From: Peronospora farinosa
Lineage: Eukaryota; Oomycota; Peronosporomycetes; Peronosporales; Peronosporaceae
Assembly (NCBI GenBank): GCA_947646735.1
Contig: CANTFK010000785.1
Span: 124,001 to 188,000 of the forward strand
DNA length: 64,000 bases
Reading direction: 5' to 3'
Positions 52,511-63,763 of the stretch are shown here, one piece after another. The position numbers and the translations under genes are program-made. Under the pieces are notes generated by a model. The model saw only the letters and a list, made by a program, of their open reading frames with translations, was not told the DNA's origin and did no database searches. Within the stretch, counting starts at the first letter, position 1. Every line of letters starts with the position of its first letter.

Positions 52511-53366
52511 GGGTGAGGGTAGGCGGGTTAGCGGCCTCGGGCTGTCGTGAACTCGCGGCTACAGGGGTAGCCGAAACATTGGGCTGCTGGGCAGCAGGCG
52601 CATAATGCGTTCGTTGGGATTTCAATTTCCCCCGGGCCTTCAATTTAGCGTAATCATAACGCATCTTTCGCTCGAGTCGGATATCTGCCACATCGGCGCT
52701 TGCCCGTAGGGCCCACATGCTGCTTAAACGTCGCGCATAATGCGCCCAGCGGCTGAAAGCCGTGTCTTCTTCGTCCTCGGTTTCCCCCGCGAACAGAAGG
52801 ATGGGAACACCCTTCATCGGAGGAACTGGCGCACCGCGCACTTGCCTATTAAGGCGTGCCAAGTATTGGCTTTAAGTAGTGATATGGGGCTCCAGATATC
52901 GTTGTCGAAGTGCCGTGCGTGTGGCAACATCCTCAGGTGAAATGGCCTCAGGCCCAATGGTCCAACCAGAAAGGGAATGCCCAGATGCTTCCTTTAGACG
53001 TTCTTCCACCGTAGGTGGCTTGAACCTGTACTGTCGGTGGTCCTTCAGCCGCGTCATGTTCTTCGTTCGGCGCTTGGCGCCTTCCTCTTGGTCGATGGAC
53101 CGCTGTTGCTGCTCGTCGAGTGGATTGGTAACCGTTACCGTTGATGATACGTCAGGCGGGTCACGTAACGCTGTTAGCGCATCTGCTGCACCACGTTCAG
53201 GGAACGGATTCGGTGCATGACGAGTGTCATCTTCACCCGTGAGGGTGGCTAAAGGGGACCCATCGGTTCCCACAAAGACGGTGTCACTTTCGTAATCAAC
53301 CGCTTCGTCAAGGTCGTCCTCAATGAGGTCCCTAAGAGTCGGTGACTCACTGCCGGGAGGCGTCAT
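52083..53366 (-). CDS. Element E antisense ORF
   Basis: A frame of about 428 codons from ATG at 53366 (MTPPGSESPTLRDLIEDDLD) to 52083, broken by one TAA at 52874-52872. It has an acidic N-terminus (DEAVDYESDTVFVGTDGSP), a middle with YRFKPPTVEERLKEASGH, a basic/hydrophobic part (AFSRWAHYARRLSSMWALR, MRYDYAKLKARGKLKSQR) and a C-terminal predicted coiled coil (EQAHAELVQEVRTLREERQ). The last 428 bases overlap the chromodomain coding on the opposite strand. It has no recognised family. Position, acidic start and coiled coil parallel the antisense ORFs of the other elements; sequence homology to A and B is not evident by eye. Confidence 0.6.
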
Positions 53367-53465
53367 ATTGTGTGCCGTGAACAAACCGTGAGGTTTTAAA
53401 AGTTTGCTAAAGCACTACCTCAATGAGGAAAGATGGCGAGTGACATTCTATGGGAACGTCAGTCT

Positions 53466-53477
53466 GGTGGGGGAGGG
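53466..53477 (+). promoter_or_regulatory. Element E polypurine tract
   Basis: ggtgggggaggg lies directly before the 3' LTR, the expected plus-strand primer. Confidence 0.75.
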
Positions 53478-54115
53478 TGTAACGGGGTTACACGACGGTT
53501 GTAACGTCTTTCCGAGAGTTTACGCTTAAACTCTCCTTTGTATTGCATATAATGCATTATTATACTTCTCGTTAGAGAGGTATTAAGTATGAGCGTTAAG
53601 ATACGGTATTCGGTAATACCGTATCTTACCGATTAGGATTCGATAAATCGATAACGCTCCATTAAGTACATCATACACAGATGTTAAGACGATACGTCGT
53701 TCAATAGCAAAGTCTGCATATAATAACTACTATTATAGTAATTAATCTAGTGTAGTGTACTTAAAGTAGGACTATTCATAATATCTTAAGGCATAAATAA
53801 AATCAGTTCTCCTTTTGAGTTTAAGACCACAAGTCGTTCTGACTTGTTCTCTTGTGCACTTCGTGCGTTGGTTCTCTGAACCCTAAGCTTCTAGCTTGCT
53901 CTTGCACTCTGTGCGTTGGTTCTCTGAACCTTAAGCTTATTGCTTGCTGACTAAGAGTCCCTCCTACTTCCTTAGAAGAGGGTGACTTTAACATCGAATA
54001 CTTAGTTCCTTAGAACTAAGTGGCTTTTAGCCTTAACTCTATTTAGTTCTCTCAAACTAAGAGGCTTCCAGCCGAAAGTCTTCCTCTGGCTAAAGAGCTG
54101 TGCAGCTCCGCTACA
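53478..54115 (+). repeat. Element E 3' LTR
   Basis: The 638-bp partner of 46122-46759, with about eight substitutions between them, mostly around 53690-53790. The same terminal bases and internal hairpins are present. Confidence 0.95.
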
Positions 54116-54120
54116 GACGC
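54116..54120. other. Target-site duplication of E, right copy (gacgc)
   Basis: gacgc matches 46117-46121 exactly, a normal length for gypsy integration. Confidence 0.9.
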
Positions 54121-54703
54121 CACCATTGCCACCGACACCAACATTGCCACCGACACCAACATTGCCACCGACGCCGACATTGCCACCGACGCCACCATTG
54201 CCACCGACACCAACATTGCCACCGACACCGACATTGCCACCGACGCCGACATTGCCTCCAACACCAGCAGTTCCACCAAGACCAGTCGTTCCACCGATAC
54301 CAGTGGCACCGTACCCGATACCAGTGGCACCGTACCCGATACCAGTGGCACCGTACCCGATACCAGTGGCACCGTACCCGATACCAGTGGCACCGTACCC
54401 GATACCAGTGGCACCGTACCCGATACCAGTGGCACCGTACCCGATACCAGTGGCACCGTACCCGGTACCGAGGCCCCCGCCGCTCATTCCAGTACCGTAG
54501 CCGACGCCGACACCTTGTCCGCCATAACCGCCGCCATAAGCGCCACCCCTTCCGTACGCTCCATCTCCGTAGCCGACACCACCACCGTGCATACCCATGC
54601 CAAGGAGTCCGAACGTCTGGGCGGCCTCTATCTCAGCGTATGCACCGTTTGAAAGTGCCGCGACGGCGAGGCATACGGCACTGAACTTGCTGCTGGTGAA
54701 CAT
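54121..54703 (-). pseudogene. G4, 5' part, separated by element E
   Basis: It contains the start codon, signal peptide, Gly/Tyr-rich segment and first hexapeptide repeats of G4. A 21-bp unit encoding GYGATGI is expanded to about eight copies (54295-54465), against one or two in the paralogues. Translation would run into the E LTR and stop at 54002. The rest of the gene lies at 46121-44671. Confidence 0.8.
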
Positions 54704-55656
54704 CGTTGGAGTTGCTTGTTTGTTAAAGTCTTGGAATGCACACGAGCTGCTGGATGGATGTTAGCTCGAGTGAGGAAGATTGGAAATGAATTTGAGACGG
54801 ATTGGTTTGTTGGCGTGATAGTGCCAAGGAAAACCGCCCGGTTGAATACCAGACCTGTGACCCCGTGCAACATCTGCCGTGAGGCACATGATGACCAGTG
54901 TTCGAAGAGGTATGTAGAGAGAGACCCAGACGAATAATTGTTTTCGCCGTTTGCACGTCGTCCTTTGCACACTCAGGACTCTCCATCCGCTAAGGAAGTC
55001 CACATGTAACTGCGTCACATATGGACTTCGTGGTAGTTGACGAGCCATGACTATTTTTAAACGAAGACACATGCCCTAATATTTTGATACTTGCCATGAA
55101 GCGCGGCCTAAAGCAAATACTAAGTTAATGTGGCGAGTAGGCCAGGGTCATGTGTGTGCTTTGAGAGCTATCCCGAGATGCAGCTTTCCGTAATGTAGCT
55201 GGAGAAAATGATGCGAACACGGGTGTCCATGTAGCAACATGGTGTTGCAATCCACTATTGACTTTTTCTTTACAATAAACGTTTGTAATGAGGCTTACCA
55301 TACGTTGCAGTCGGCTGGGTGGTCAGGATCGTCGTCACTACTATTTTTCACAGAACGTAAAGAATGTGAGACCGGTTCAAACGGAAGCTAATGCTACACG
55401 TTCTTTTAGTGGACGCCAGGGTTACGAAGACAAGTGAAATCGGTCTTTTTGAAAGTGACGTGGGCATGATATCGAAATCTAGTGAAGGAGTAGTAAAATA
55501 CAAGCTTGTCGACCGTTGTTTTTGATGTAAAAGTCTACTCTTGAAGCGAGGTGCAAACCAGTGGTAGACGAAAAGCAGTACATTTATTTCTTACAACAAT
55601 ATGACTTAGCGAGTAAACAACTCAATCAAAGAGAGGTGATAAACGTATCACTTTGT
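54704..55656. repeat. Array intergenic unit between G4 and G5
   Basis: A spacer copy with the hairpin at 54995-55029 (one mismatched base). Around 55310-55510 it carries a diverged block (gtgagaccggttcaaacgg, caagcttgtcgacc) shared with the spacer before G8 but not with most others, a sign of mosaic exchange. Confidence 0.7.
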
Positions 55657-57468
55657 TCACTCCGAACGAAGCATGCGGTATACGTTCTGACTTGCTGCGC
55701 CAGTTCCTGCGGTACCGTATTCCGGGCTCGTTGCGTATGCGTCGGCTTTGGCTCCGCCATACTGCGTGACATTGTTGCCGTTCTTTGTAGTGCTAGCTCC
55801 AACTCTGCCGGCGGCATTTCCAGTGACCGTCCCCATGGGCGTTTTGCTCACGCTCGCTTTGACTCCTCCATTCTGCGACGTGGATGTGATTGTGTTCCCA
55901 TTCGTCGATTTAGTAGCTCCACTCGGACCAGGGGCGGGTCCGGTGCCCATGCTCGTTCCGCTCACACTCGCTTTGACTCCGCCATAATCTGACTTGGATG
56001 CGATTGTGTTGCCATTCGTCGGTGAGGTAGCTCTAGCCGGACCAAGAGCGGGTGTGGTGTACGTGTTCGTTCCGCTCACGCTCGCTTTGGCTCCGCCATT
56101 CTGCGACGTGGATATAATTGTGTTGCTGTTTGTCGTTGAGGCAGCTCCACCTGGCCCAGAGGCGGGTCCGTTGACCATGCTCGTTCCGCTCACGCTCGCT
56201 TTTACTTCACCATTCGGTGTCATGGATGTGGGTGTGGTGCCATCCGTCGTTGGGGTAGCTCCACCTGGCCCAGAGGCGGGTCTGTTGCCCATACTCGTTC
56301 CGCTCACGCTCGCTTTTACTTCACCATTCGGTGTCATGGATGTGGGTGTGGTGCCATCCGTCGTTGGGGTAGCTCCACCTGGCCCAGAGGCGGGTCTGTT
56401 GCCCATACTCGTTCCGCTCACGCTCGCTTTTACTTCACCATTCGGTGTCATGGATGTGAGTGTGGTGCCATCCGTCGTTGGGGTAGCTCCACCCGGCCCA
56501 GGGGCGGGTCTGTTGACCATGCTCGTTCCGCTCACGCTTGCTTTTACTTCACCATTCGGTGTCATGGATGTGAGTGTGGTGCCATCCGTCGTTGGGGTAG
56601 CTCCACCCGGCCCAGAGGCGGGTCCGTTGCCCATGCTCGTTCCGCTCACGCTCGCTTTTACTTCACCATTCGGTGTCATGGATGTGAGTGTGGTGCCATC
56701 CGTCGTTGGGGTAGCTCCACCTGGTCCAGAGGCGGGTCTGTTGCCCATGCTCGTTCCGCTCACGCTCGCTTTGGCTCCGCCATTCTGCGACGTGGATATA
56801 ATTGTGTTGCTGTTTGTCGTTGAGGCAGCTCCAGCAGGACCGGCAACACCGAAACCGACATTGCCACCGACATCGATACCGCGCCCGCCACCGACACCAA
56901 GGCCGACATCCCCACCGACACCAAAATTGCCACCAACACCGCGCCCGACACCACTAACACCAACATTGCCACCGACACCACCAATGCCACCGACACCACC
57001 AATGCCACCGACACCAACATTGCCACCGACGCCACCATTGCCACCGACACCAACATTGCCACCGACACCAACATTGCCACCGACACCAACATTGCCACCG
57101 ACACCAACATTTCCACCGACACCAACATTGCCACCGACGCCGACATTGCCACCGACGCCGAAATTGCCACCAACACCAGCAGTTCCACCAAGACCAGTCG
57201 TTCCACCGATACCAGTGGCACCGTACCCGGTACCGAGGCCCCCGCCGCTCATTCCAGTACCGTAGCCGACGCCGACACCTTGTCCGCCATAAGCGCCACC
57301 ATAAGCGCCACCTCGTCCGTATGCTCCATATCCGTAGCCGACACCACCACCGTGCATACCCATGCCAAGGAGTCCAAACGTCTGGGCGGCCTCTATCTCA
57401 GCGTATGCACCGTTTGAAAGTGCCACGACGGCGAGGCATACGGCACTGAACTTGCTGCTGGTGAACAT
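55657..57468 (-). CDS. G5: intact secreted glycine-rich repeat protein (603 residues)
   Basis: The second intact member: signal peptide 1-23, Gly/Tyr-rich segment, hexapeptide repeats, linker, five 38-residue repeats and a longer C-terminal part with extra modules (NTYTTPALGPARATSPTNGN, then ASKSDYGGVKASVSG), ending EYGTAGTGAASQNVYRMLRSE. The extra modules are shared with G6 only. It probably acts outside the cell; no catalytic motif was seen. Confidence 0.82.
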   Translation of the reverse strand: MFTSSKFSAVCLAVVALSNGAYAEIEAAQTFGLLGMGMHGGGVGYGYGAYGRGGAYGGAYGGQGVGVGYGTGMSGGGLGTGYGATGIGGTTGLGGTAGVGGNFGVGGNVGVGGNVGVGGNVGVGGNVGVGGNVGVGGNVGVGGNGGVGGNVGVGGIGGVGGIGGVGGNVGVSGVGRGVGGNFGVGGDVGLGVGGGRGIDVGGNVGFGVAGPAGAASTTNSNTIISTSQNGGAKASVSGTSMGNRPASGPGGATPTTDGTTLTSMTPNGEVKASVSGTSMGNGPASGPGGATPTTDGTTLTSMTPNGEVKASVSGTSMVNRPAPGPGGATPTTDGTTLTSMTPNGEVKASVSGTSMGNRPASGPGGATPTTDGTTPTSMTPNGEVKASVSGTSMGNRPASGPGGATPTTDGTTPTSMTPNGEVKASVSGTSMVNGPASGPGGAASTTNSNTIISTSQNGGAKASVSGTNTYTTPALGPARATSPTNGNTIASKSDYGGVKASVSGTSMGTGPAPGPSGATKSTNGNTITSTSQNGGVKASVSKTPMGTVTGNAAGRVGASTTKNGNNVTQYGGAKADAYATSPEYGTAGTGAASQNVYRMLRSE

Positions 57469-58425
57469 CGTTGGAGTTGCTTGTTCGTCGAAGTCTTGGA
57501 ATGCACACGAGCTGCTGGTTGGATGTTAGCTCGAGTGAGGAAGATTGGAAATGAATTTGAGACGGATTGGTTTGTTGGCGTGATAGTGCCAAGGAAAACC
57601 GCCCGGGTTGAATAGCCAGACCTGTGACCCCGTGCAACATCTGCCGTGAGGCACATGATGACCAGTGTTCGAAGAGGTATGTAGAGAGAGACCCAGACGA
57701 ATAATTGTTTTCGCCGTTTGCACGTCGTCCGTTGCACACTCAGGACTCTCCATCCGCTAAGGAAGTCCACATGTAACTGCGTCACATTGGACTTCGTGGT
57801 AGTTGACGAGCCATGACTATTTTTAAACGAAGACACATGCCCTAATATTTTGATACTTGCCATGAAGCGCGGCCTAAAGCAAAATACTAAGTTAATGTGG
57901 CGAGTAGGCCAGGGTCATGTGTGTGCTTTGAGAGCTATCCCGAGATGCAGCTTTCCGTAATGTAGCTGGAGAAAATGATGCGAACACGGGTGTCCATGTA
58001 GCAACATGGTGTTGCAATCCACTATTGACTTTTTCTTTACAATAAACGTTTGTAATGAGGCTTACCATACGTTGCAGTCTGCTGGGTGATCAGCATCGCC
58101 GTCACTACTACTTTCCACAAAACGTGAAGAATGTAAAACCTTGTATAAACGGAAGCTAATGATGCTACACGGTCTTTTGGTGGAAGCCAGGGTTACGAAG
58201 ACAAGTGAAATGTAGCCTTTTCGAAAGTGACGTGGGCATGAGATCGAATCTAGTGAAAGAGTAGCAAAATACAAGCTCGTCGACCGTTGTTTTTGATGTA
58301 AAAGTCTACTCTTGAAGCGAGGTGCAAACCAGTGGTAGACGAAAAGCAGTACATTTATTTCTTACAACAATATGAAATAGCGAGTAAACAACTCAATCAA
58401 AGAGGTGATAAACGTATCACTGTGT
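57469..58425. repeat. Array intergenic unit between G5 and G6
   Basis: A spacer copy in which the hairpin at about 57762 is damaged: the right arm reads acattgg for acatgtgg. Small indels near 57605-57617 (cgggttgaatagcc) are also private to this copy. Confidence 0.65.
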
Positions 58426-60692
58426 TCACTCCGAACGAAGCATGCGGTATACGTTCTGACTTGCTGCGCCAGTTCCTGCGGTACCGTATTCCGGGCTCGT
58501 TGCGTATGCGTCGGCTTTGGCTCCGCCATACTGCGTGACATTGTTGCCGTTCTTTGTAGTGCTAGCTCCAACTCTGCCGGCGGCATTTCCAGTGACCGTC
58601 CCCATGGGCGTTTTGCTCACGCTCGCTTTGACTCCTCCATTCTGCGACGTGGATGTGATTGTGTTCCCATTCGTCGATTTAGTAGCTCCACTCGGACCAG
58701 GGGCGGGTCCGGTGCCCATGCTCGTTCCGCTCACACTCGCTTTGACTCCGCCATAATCTGACTTGGATGCGATTGTGTTGCCATTCGTCGGTGAGGTAGC
58801 TCTAGCCGGACCAGGGGCGGGTGTGGTGTACGTATTTGTTCCGCTCACGCTCGCTTTGACTCCGCCATTCTGCGACGTGGATATAATTGTGTTGCTGTTT
58901 GTCGTTGAGGCAGCTCCACCTGGCCCAGAGGCGGGTCCGTTGACCATGCTCGTTCCGCTCACGCTCGCTTTGGCTCCGCCATTCTGCGACGTGGATATAA
59001 TTGTGTTGCTGTTTGTCGTTGAGGCAGCTCCACCTGGCCCAGAGGCGGGTCCGTTGCCATGCTGTTCCGCTCACGCTCGCTTTTACTTCACCATTCGGTG
59101 TCATGGATGTGAGTGTGGTGCCATCCGTCGTTGGGGTATCCACCTGGCCCAGAGGGGGTCTGTTGCCATGCTCGTTCCGCTCACGCTCGCTTTTACTTCA
59201 CCATTCGGTGTCATGGATGTGGGTGTGGTGCCATCCGTCGTTGGGGTAGCTCCACCTGGCCCAGAGGCGGGTCTGTTGCCCATGCTCGTTCCGCTCACGC
59301 TCGCTTTTACTTCACCATTCGGTGTCATGGATGTGAGTGTGGTGCCATCCGTCGTTGGGGTAGCTCCACCCGGCCCAGGGGCGGGTCTGTTGACCATGCT
59401 CGTTCCGCTCACGCTTGCTTTTACTTCACCATTCGGTGTCATGGATGTGAGTGTGGTGCCATCCGTCGTTGGGGTAGCTCCACCCGGCCCAGAGGCGGGT
59501 CCGTTGCCCAGCTCGTTCCGCTCACGCTCGCTTTTACTTCACCATTCGGTGTCATGGATGTGAGTGTGGTGCCATCCGTCGTTGGGGTAGCTCCACCCGG
59601 CCCAGAGGCGGGTCTGTTGCCCATGCTCGTTCCGCTCACGCTCGCTTTTACTTCACCATTCGGTGTCATGGATGTGAGTGTGGTGCCATCCGTCGTTGGG
59701 ATAGCTCCACCTGGCCCAGAGGCGGGTCCGTTGACCATGCTCGTTCCGCTCACGCTCGCTTTTACTTCACCATTCGGTGTCATGGATGTGAGTGTGGTGC
59801 CATCCGTCGTTGGGGTAGCTCCACCCGGCCCAGAGGCGGGTCCGTTGCCCATGCTCGCTCCGCTCACGCTCGCTTTTAATTCACCATTCGGTGTCATGGA
59901 TGTGAGTGTGGTGCCATCCGTCGTTGGGGTAGCTCCACCTGGCCCAGAGGCGGGTCTGTTGCCCATGCTCGTTCCGCTCACGCTCGCTTTGGCTCCACCA
60001 TTCTGCGACGTGGATATAATTGTGTTGCTGTTTGTCGTTGAGGCAGCTCCAGCAGGACCGGCAACACCGAAACCGACATTGCCACCGACATCGATACCGC
60101 GCCCGCCACCGACACCAAGGCCGACATCCCCACCGACACCAAAATTGCCACCAACACCTCGCCCGACACCACTAACACCAACATTGCCACCGACACCACC
60201 AATGCCACCGACACCACCAATGCCACCGACACCACCAATGCCACCGACACCAACATTGCCACCGACGCCACCATTGCCACCGACACCAACATTGCCACCG
60301 ACACCAACATTGCCACCGACACCAACATTGCCACCGACACCAACATTTCCACCGACACCAACATTTCCACCGACGCCGACATTGCCTCCAACACCAGCAG
60401 TTCCGCCAAGACCAGCCGTTCCACCGATACCAGTGACACCGTACCCGTTACCGATCCCCCCACCGCTCACTCCAGTACCGTAGCCGACGCCGACACCATG
60501 TCCGCCATAAGCGCCACCATAAGCGCCACCTCGTCTGTATGCTCCATCTCCAGCTCCGTAGCCAGCACCGCCACCTTGCATACCCATGCCAAGGAGTCCG
60601 AACGTCTGGGCGGCCTCTATCTCAGCGTATGCACCGTTTGAAAGTGCCACGACGGCGAGGCACACGGCACTGAACTTGCTGCTGGTGAACAT
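58426..60692 (-). pseudogene. G6: secreted glycine-rich repeat protein with several frameshifts
   Basis: The signal peptide and repeats are intact from 60692 to about 59510. Single-base losses in the 38-residue repeats near 59511, 59168-59172, 59139-59153 and 59057-59065 (for example cccagctcg for cccatgctcg) shift the frame repeatedly. The C-terminal modules, matching G5, run in frame from 58962 to 58426. The clustering of one-base losses in repeats fits either recent decay or local sequence error. The Gly/Tyr segment (GAGYGAGDGAYRRGG) is of the G7 type. Confidence 0.75.
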
Positions 60693-61633
60693 CGTTGGAG
60701 TTGCTTGTTCGTTAAAGTCTTGTATTGCACACGAGCTGCTGGATGGATGTTAGCTCGAGTGAGAAAGATTGGAAATGAATTTGAGACGGATTGGTTCGTT
60801 AGCGTGATAGTGCCAGAAAAATCGCCCAGGACAGTCAAATGCCAGGTGCCAGACAGTTGTGACCCGTGGAATATCTGCCGTGAGGCACATGATGACCCGT
60901 GTTCGAAGAGGTATGCAGAGACCCAGATGAAGTATCGTTTTCGCCGTTTGCATGCCGTTTTTTTCAGGTCTCTCCATTCGCTAGTATCAGAACTGCGTCA
61001 CGTGGTAGTTGACGAGCCATGACTATTTTTAAACGAAGATACATGCCCGAATATTGTGATACTTGCCATGAAGCGCGGCCTAAAGCAAATACTAAGTTAA
61101 TGTGGCGAGTAGGCCAGGGTCATGTGTGTGCTTTGAGAGCTATCCCGAGATGCAGCTTTCCGTAATGTAGCTGGAGAAAATGATGCGAACACGGGTGTCC
61201 ATGTAGCAACATGGTGTTGCCATCCACTATTGACTTTTTCTTTACAATAAACGTTTGTAATGAAGCTTACCATACGTTGCAGTCGTCTGGGTGGTCAGCA
61301 TCACCGTCACTACTACTTTCCACAAAACGTGAAGAATGTAAAACCTTGTATAAACGGAAGCTAATGATGCTACACGGTCTTTTGGTGGAAGCCAGGGTTA
61401 CGAAGACAAGTGAAATGTAGCCTTTTCGAAAGTGACGTGGGCATGAGATCGAAATCTAGTGAAGGAGTAGTAAAATACAAGCTTGTCGACCGTTGTTTTT
61501 GATGTAAGAGTCTACTCTTGAAGCGAGGTGCAAACCAGTGGTAGACGAAAGCATGTACATTTATTTCTTACAACAATATGAAATAGTGAGCAAACAACTC
61601 AATCAAAGAGAGGTGATAAACGTATCACTTTGT
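60693..61633. repeat. Array intergenic unit between G6 and G7
   Basis: A diverged spacer copy that lacks the 13-bp-arm hairpin (reads gctagtatcagaactgcgtc there). It is shared with the spacer to the right of G7. AATAAA of G7 is at 61565-61560. Confidence 0.65.
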
Positions 61634-62839
61634 TCACTCCGAACGAAGCATGCGGTATACGTTCTGACTTGCTGCGCCAGTTCCTGCGGTACCGTATTCC
61701 GGGCTCGTTGCGTATGCGTCGGCTTTGGCTCCGACATACTGCGTGACATTGTTGCCGTCCTTTGTAGTGCTAGCTCCACCTTTGGCTCCGCCATTCTGCG
61801 ACGTGGATGTGACTGTGTTGCCATCCGTCGTTTTGGTAGCTCCACCCGAGATGACATCGAGTACGGCGTCCATTTCTGCTCTGTTCACGCCCGCATTGAC
61901 CCCAATATTCTGCGACGTAAATGTGAATGTTTTACCGTTTTTCGTAGTGGTAGCTCCACCCGGACCAGGGGCGGGTCCGTCGCCCATGCTCGTTCCGCTC
62001 ATGCTCGCTTTTACTTCACCATTCGGTGTCAAGGATGTGATTGTGGTGCCATCCGTCGTTGAGGTGGCTCCACCTGGCCCAGAGGCGGGTCCGTTGACCA
62101 TGCTCTTTCCGCTCATACTCGCTTTTACTTCACCATTCGGTGTCATGGATGCGATTGTGGTGCCATCCGTCGTTGGGGTAGCTCCACCCGGTCCAGAGGC
62201 GGGTCCGTTGCCCATGCTCATTTCGCTCACGCTTGCTTTGACTCCTCCATTCTGCGACGTGGATGTGATTGTGTTGCCATTCGTCGTTGAGGTAGCTCCA
62301 GCCGGGTCGGCGACACCAAAACCGACATTGCCACCTGTACCGACACCAGAAACGCCACCGATATTGCCACCGACACCGACACCTGCACCAACACCGATAT
62401 TGCCATTGACACCGACATTGCCATTGATACCGCGCTCGGCACCAACACCAGCACCAAAATTGCCACCGACACCAGGAATGCCACCAACACCAATACCACC
62501 GACACCAACATTGCCGCCGACGCCGAAATTGCCACCAACACCAGAAGTTCCGCCAAGACCAGTCGTTCCACCGATACCAGTGACACCGTACCCGTTACCG
62601 ATCCCCCCACCGCTCACTCCAGTACCGTAGCCGACGCCGACACCATGTCCGCCATAAGCGCCACCATAAGCGCCACCTCGTCTGTATGCTCCATCTCCAG
62701 CTCCGTAGCCAGCACCGCCACCTTGCATAACCATGCCAAGGAGTCCGAACGTCTAGGCGGCCTCTATCTCAGCGTATGCACCGTTTGAAAGTGCCACGAC
62801 GGCGAGGCACACGGCACTGAACTTGCTGCTGGTGAACAT
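61634..62839 (-). pseudogene. G7: short glycine-rich paralogue with an early stop
   Basis: The start codon at 62839 opens the family signal peptide, but codon 29 is TAG (62755-62753) where the others have CAG in EAAQTF. The frame after it is fully open to NVYRMLRSE at 61634. It is shorter and more diverged: fewer GVGG repeats, modules such as GAGVGAERGINGNVGVNGN, and only three of the 38-residue type. An internal Met just after the stop could start a product, but without the signal peptide. Best treated as a pseudogene by one C-to-T change. Confidence 0.75.
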
Positions 62840-63763
62840 CGTTGGAGTTGCTTGTTCGTTAAAGTCTTGTATTGCACACGAGCTGCTGGATGGATGTTAG
62901 CTCGAGTGAGAAAGATTGGAAATGAATTTGAGACGGATTGGTTCGTTGGCGTGATCGTGCCAGAAAAATCGCCCAGGACAATCAAATGCCAGGTGCCAGA
63001 CACTTGTGACCCGTGGAATATCTGCCGTAAGGCACATGATGACCCGTGTTCGAAGAGGTATGCAGAGACCCAGATGAATTATCGTTTTCGCCGTTTGCAT
63101 GCCGTTTTTTTTCAGGTCTCTCCATTCGCTAGTATCAGAACTGCGTCACGTGGTAGTTGACGAGCCATGACTATTTTTAAACGAAGATACATGCCCGAAT
63201 ATTGTGATACTTGCCAAGATGCGCGGCCTAAGCAAATACAGCCGAGTAGGCCAGGGTCATGTGTGTGCTTTGAGAGCTATCCCGAGATGCAGCTTTCCGT
63301 AATGTAGCTGGAGGAATTGATGCGAACACGGTGTCCATGTAGCAACATGGTGTTGCCATCCACTATTGACTTTTTCTTTACAACAAACGTTTGTAATGAA
63401 GCTTACCACACGTTGCAGTCGGCTGGGTGGTCAGGATCGTCGTCACTACTATTTTTCACAGAACGTGAAGAATGTGAGACCGGTTCAAACAGAAGCTAAT
63501 GCTACACGTTCTTTTGGTGGACGCCAGGGTTACGAAGACAAGTGAAATCGGTCTTTTTGAAAGTGACGTGGGCATGAGATCGAAATCTAGTGAAGGAGTA
63601 GTAAAATACAAGCTTGTCGACCGTTGTTTTTGATGTAAGAGTCTACTCTTGAAGCGAGGTGCAAACCAGTGGTAGACGAAAGCATGTCATTTATTTCTTA
63701 CAACAATATGAAATAGTGAGCAAACAACTCAATCAAAGAGAGGTGATAAACGTATCACTTTGT
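62840..63763. repeat. Array intergenic unit between G7 and G8
   Basis: A diverged spacer copy without the hairpin. It combines the G6-G7-type upstream block with the gtgagaccggttcaaac block of the G4-G5 spacer, and has a deletion near 63225-63245 relative to the others. AATAAA of G8 is at 63695-63690. Confidence 0.65.

Larger units (their letters stand above)
46122..54115 (+). mobile_element. Element E: complete Ty3/gypsy retrotransposon inside G4
   Basis: A 7994-bp element with two 638-bp LTRs, a 5-bp target duplication, primer binding site, gag, protease, RT, RNase H, integrase with chromodomain, an antisense ORF and a polypurine tract. The LTRs differ at about eight positions, so the insertion is fairly recent. 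A gag frameshift, a protease frameshift, one in-frame TAG and one frameshift after integrase leave it probably non-autonomous. It has one RNase H, unlike A and B, and is the closest relative of D. Confidence 0.95.

Noticed and set aside
34674..62839. Reassignment of TAG as a sense codon
   Set aside because: TAG interrupts A pol, E pol, G4 and G7, but gag of E also ends with TAG, TAA interrupts the B and E antisense ORFs, and the TAGs are private to single copies. Decay explains them.
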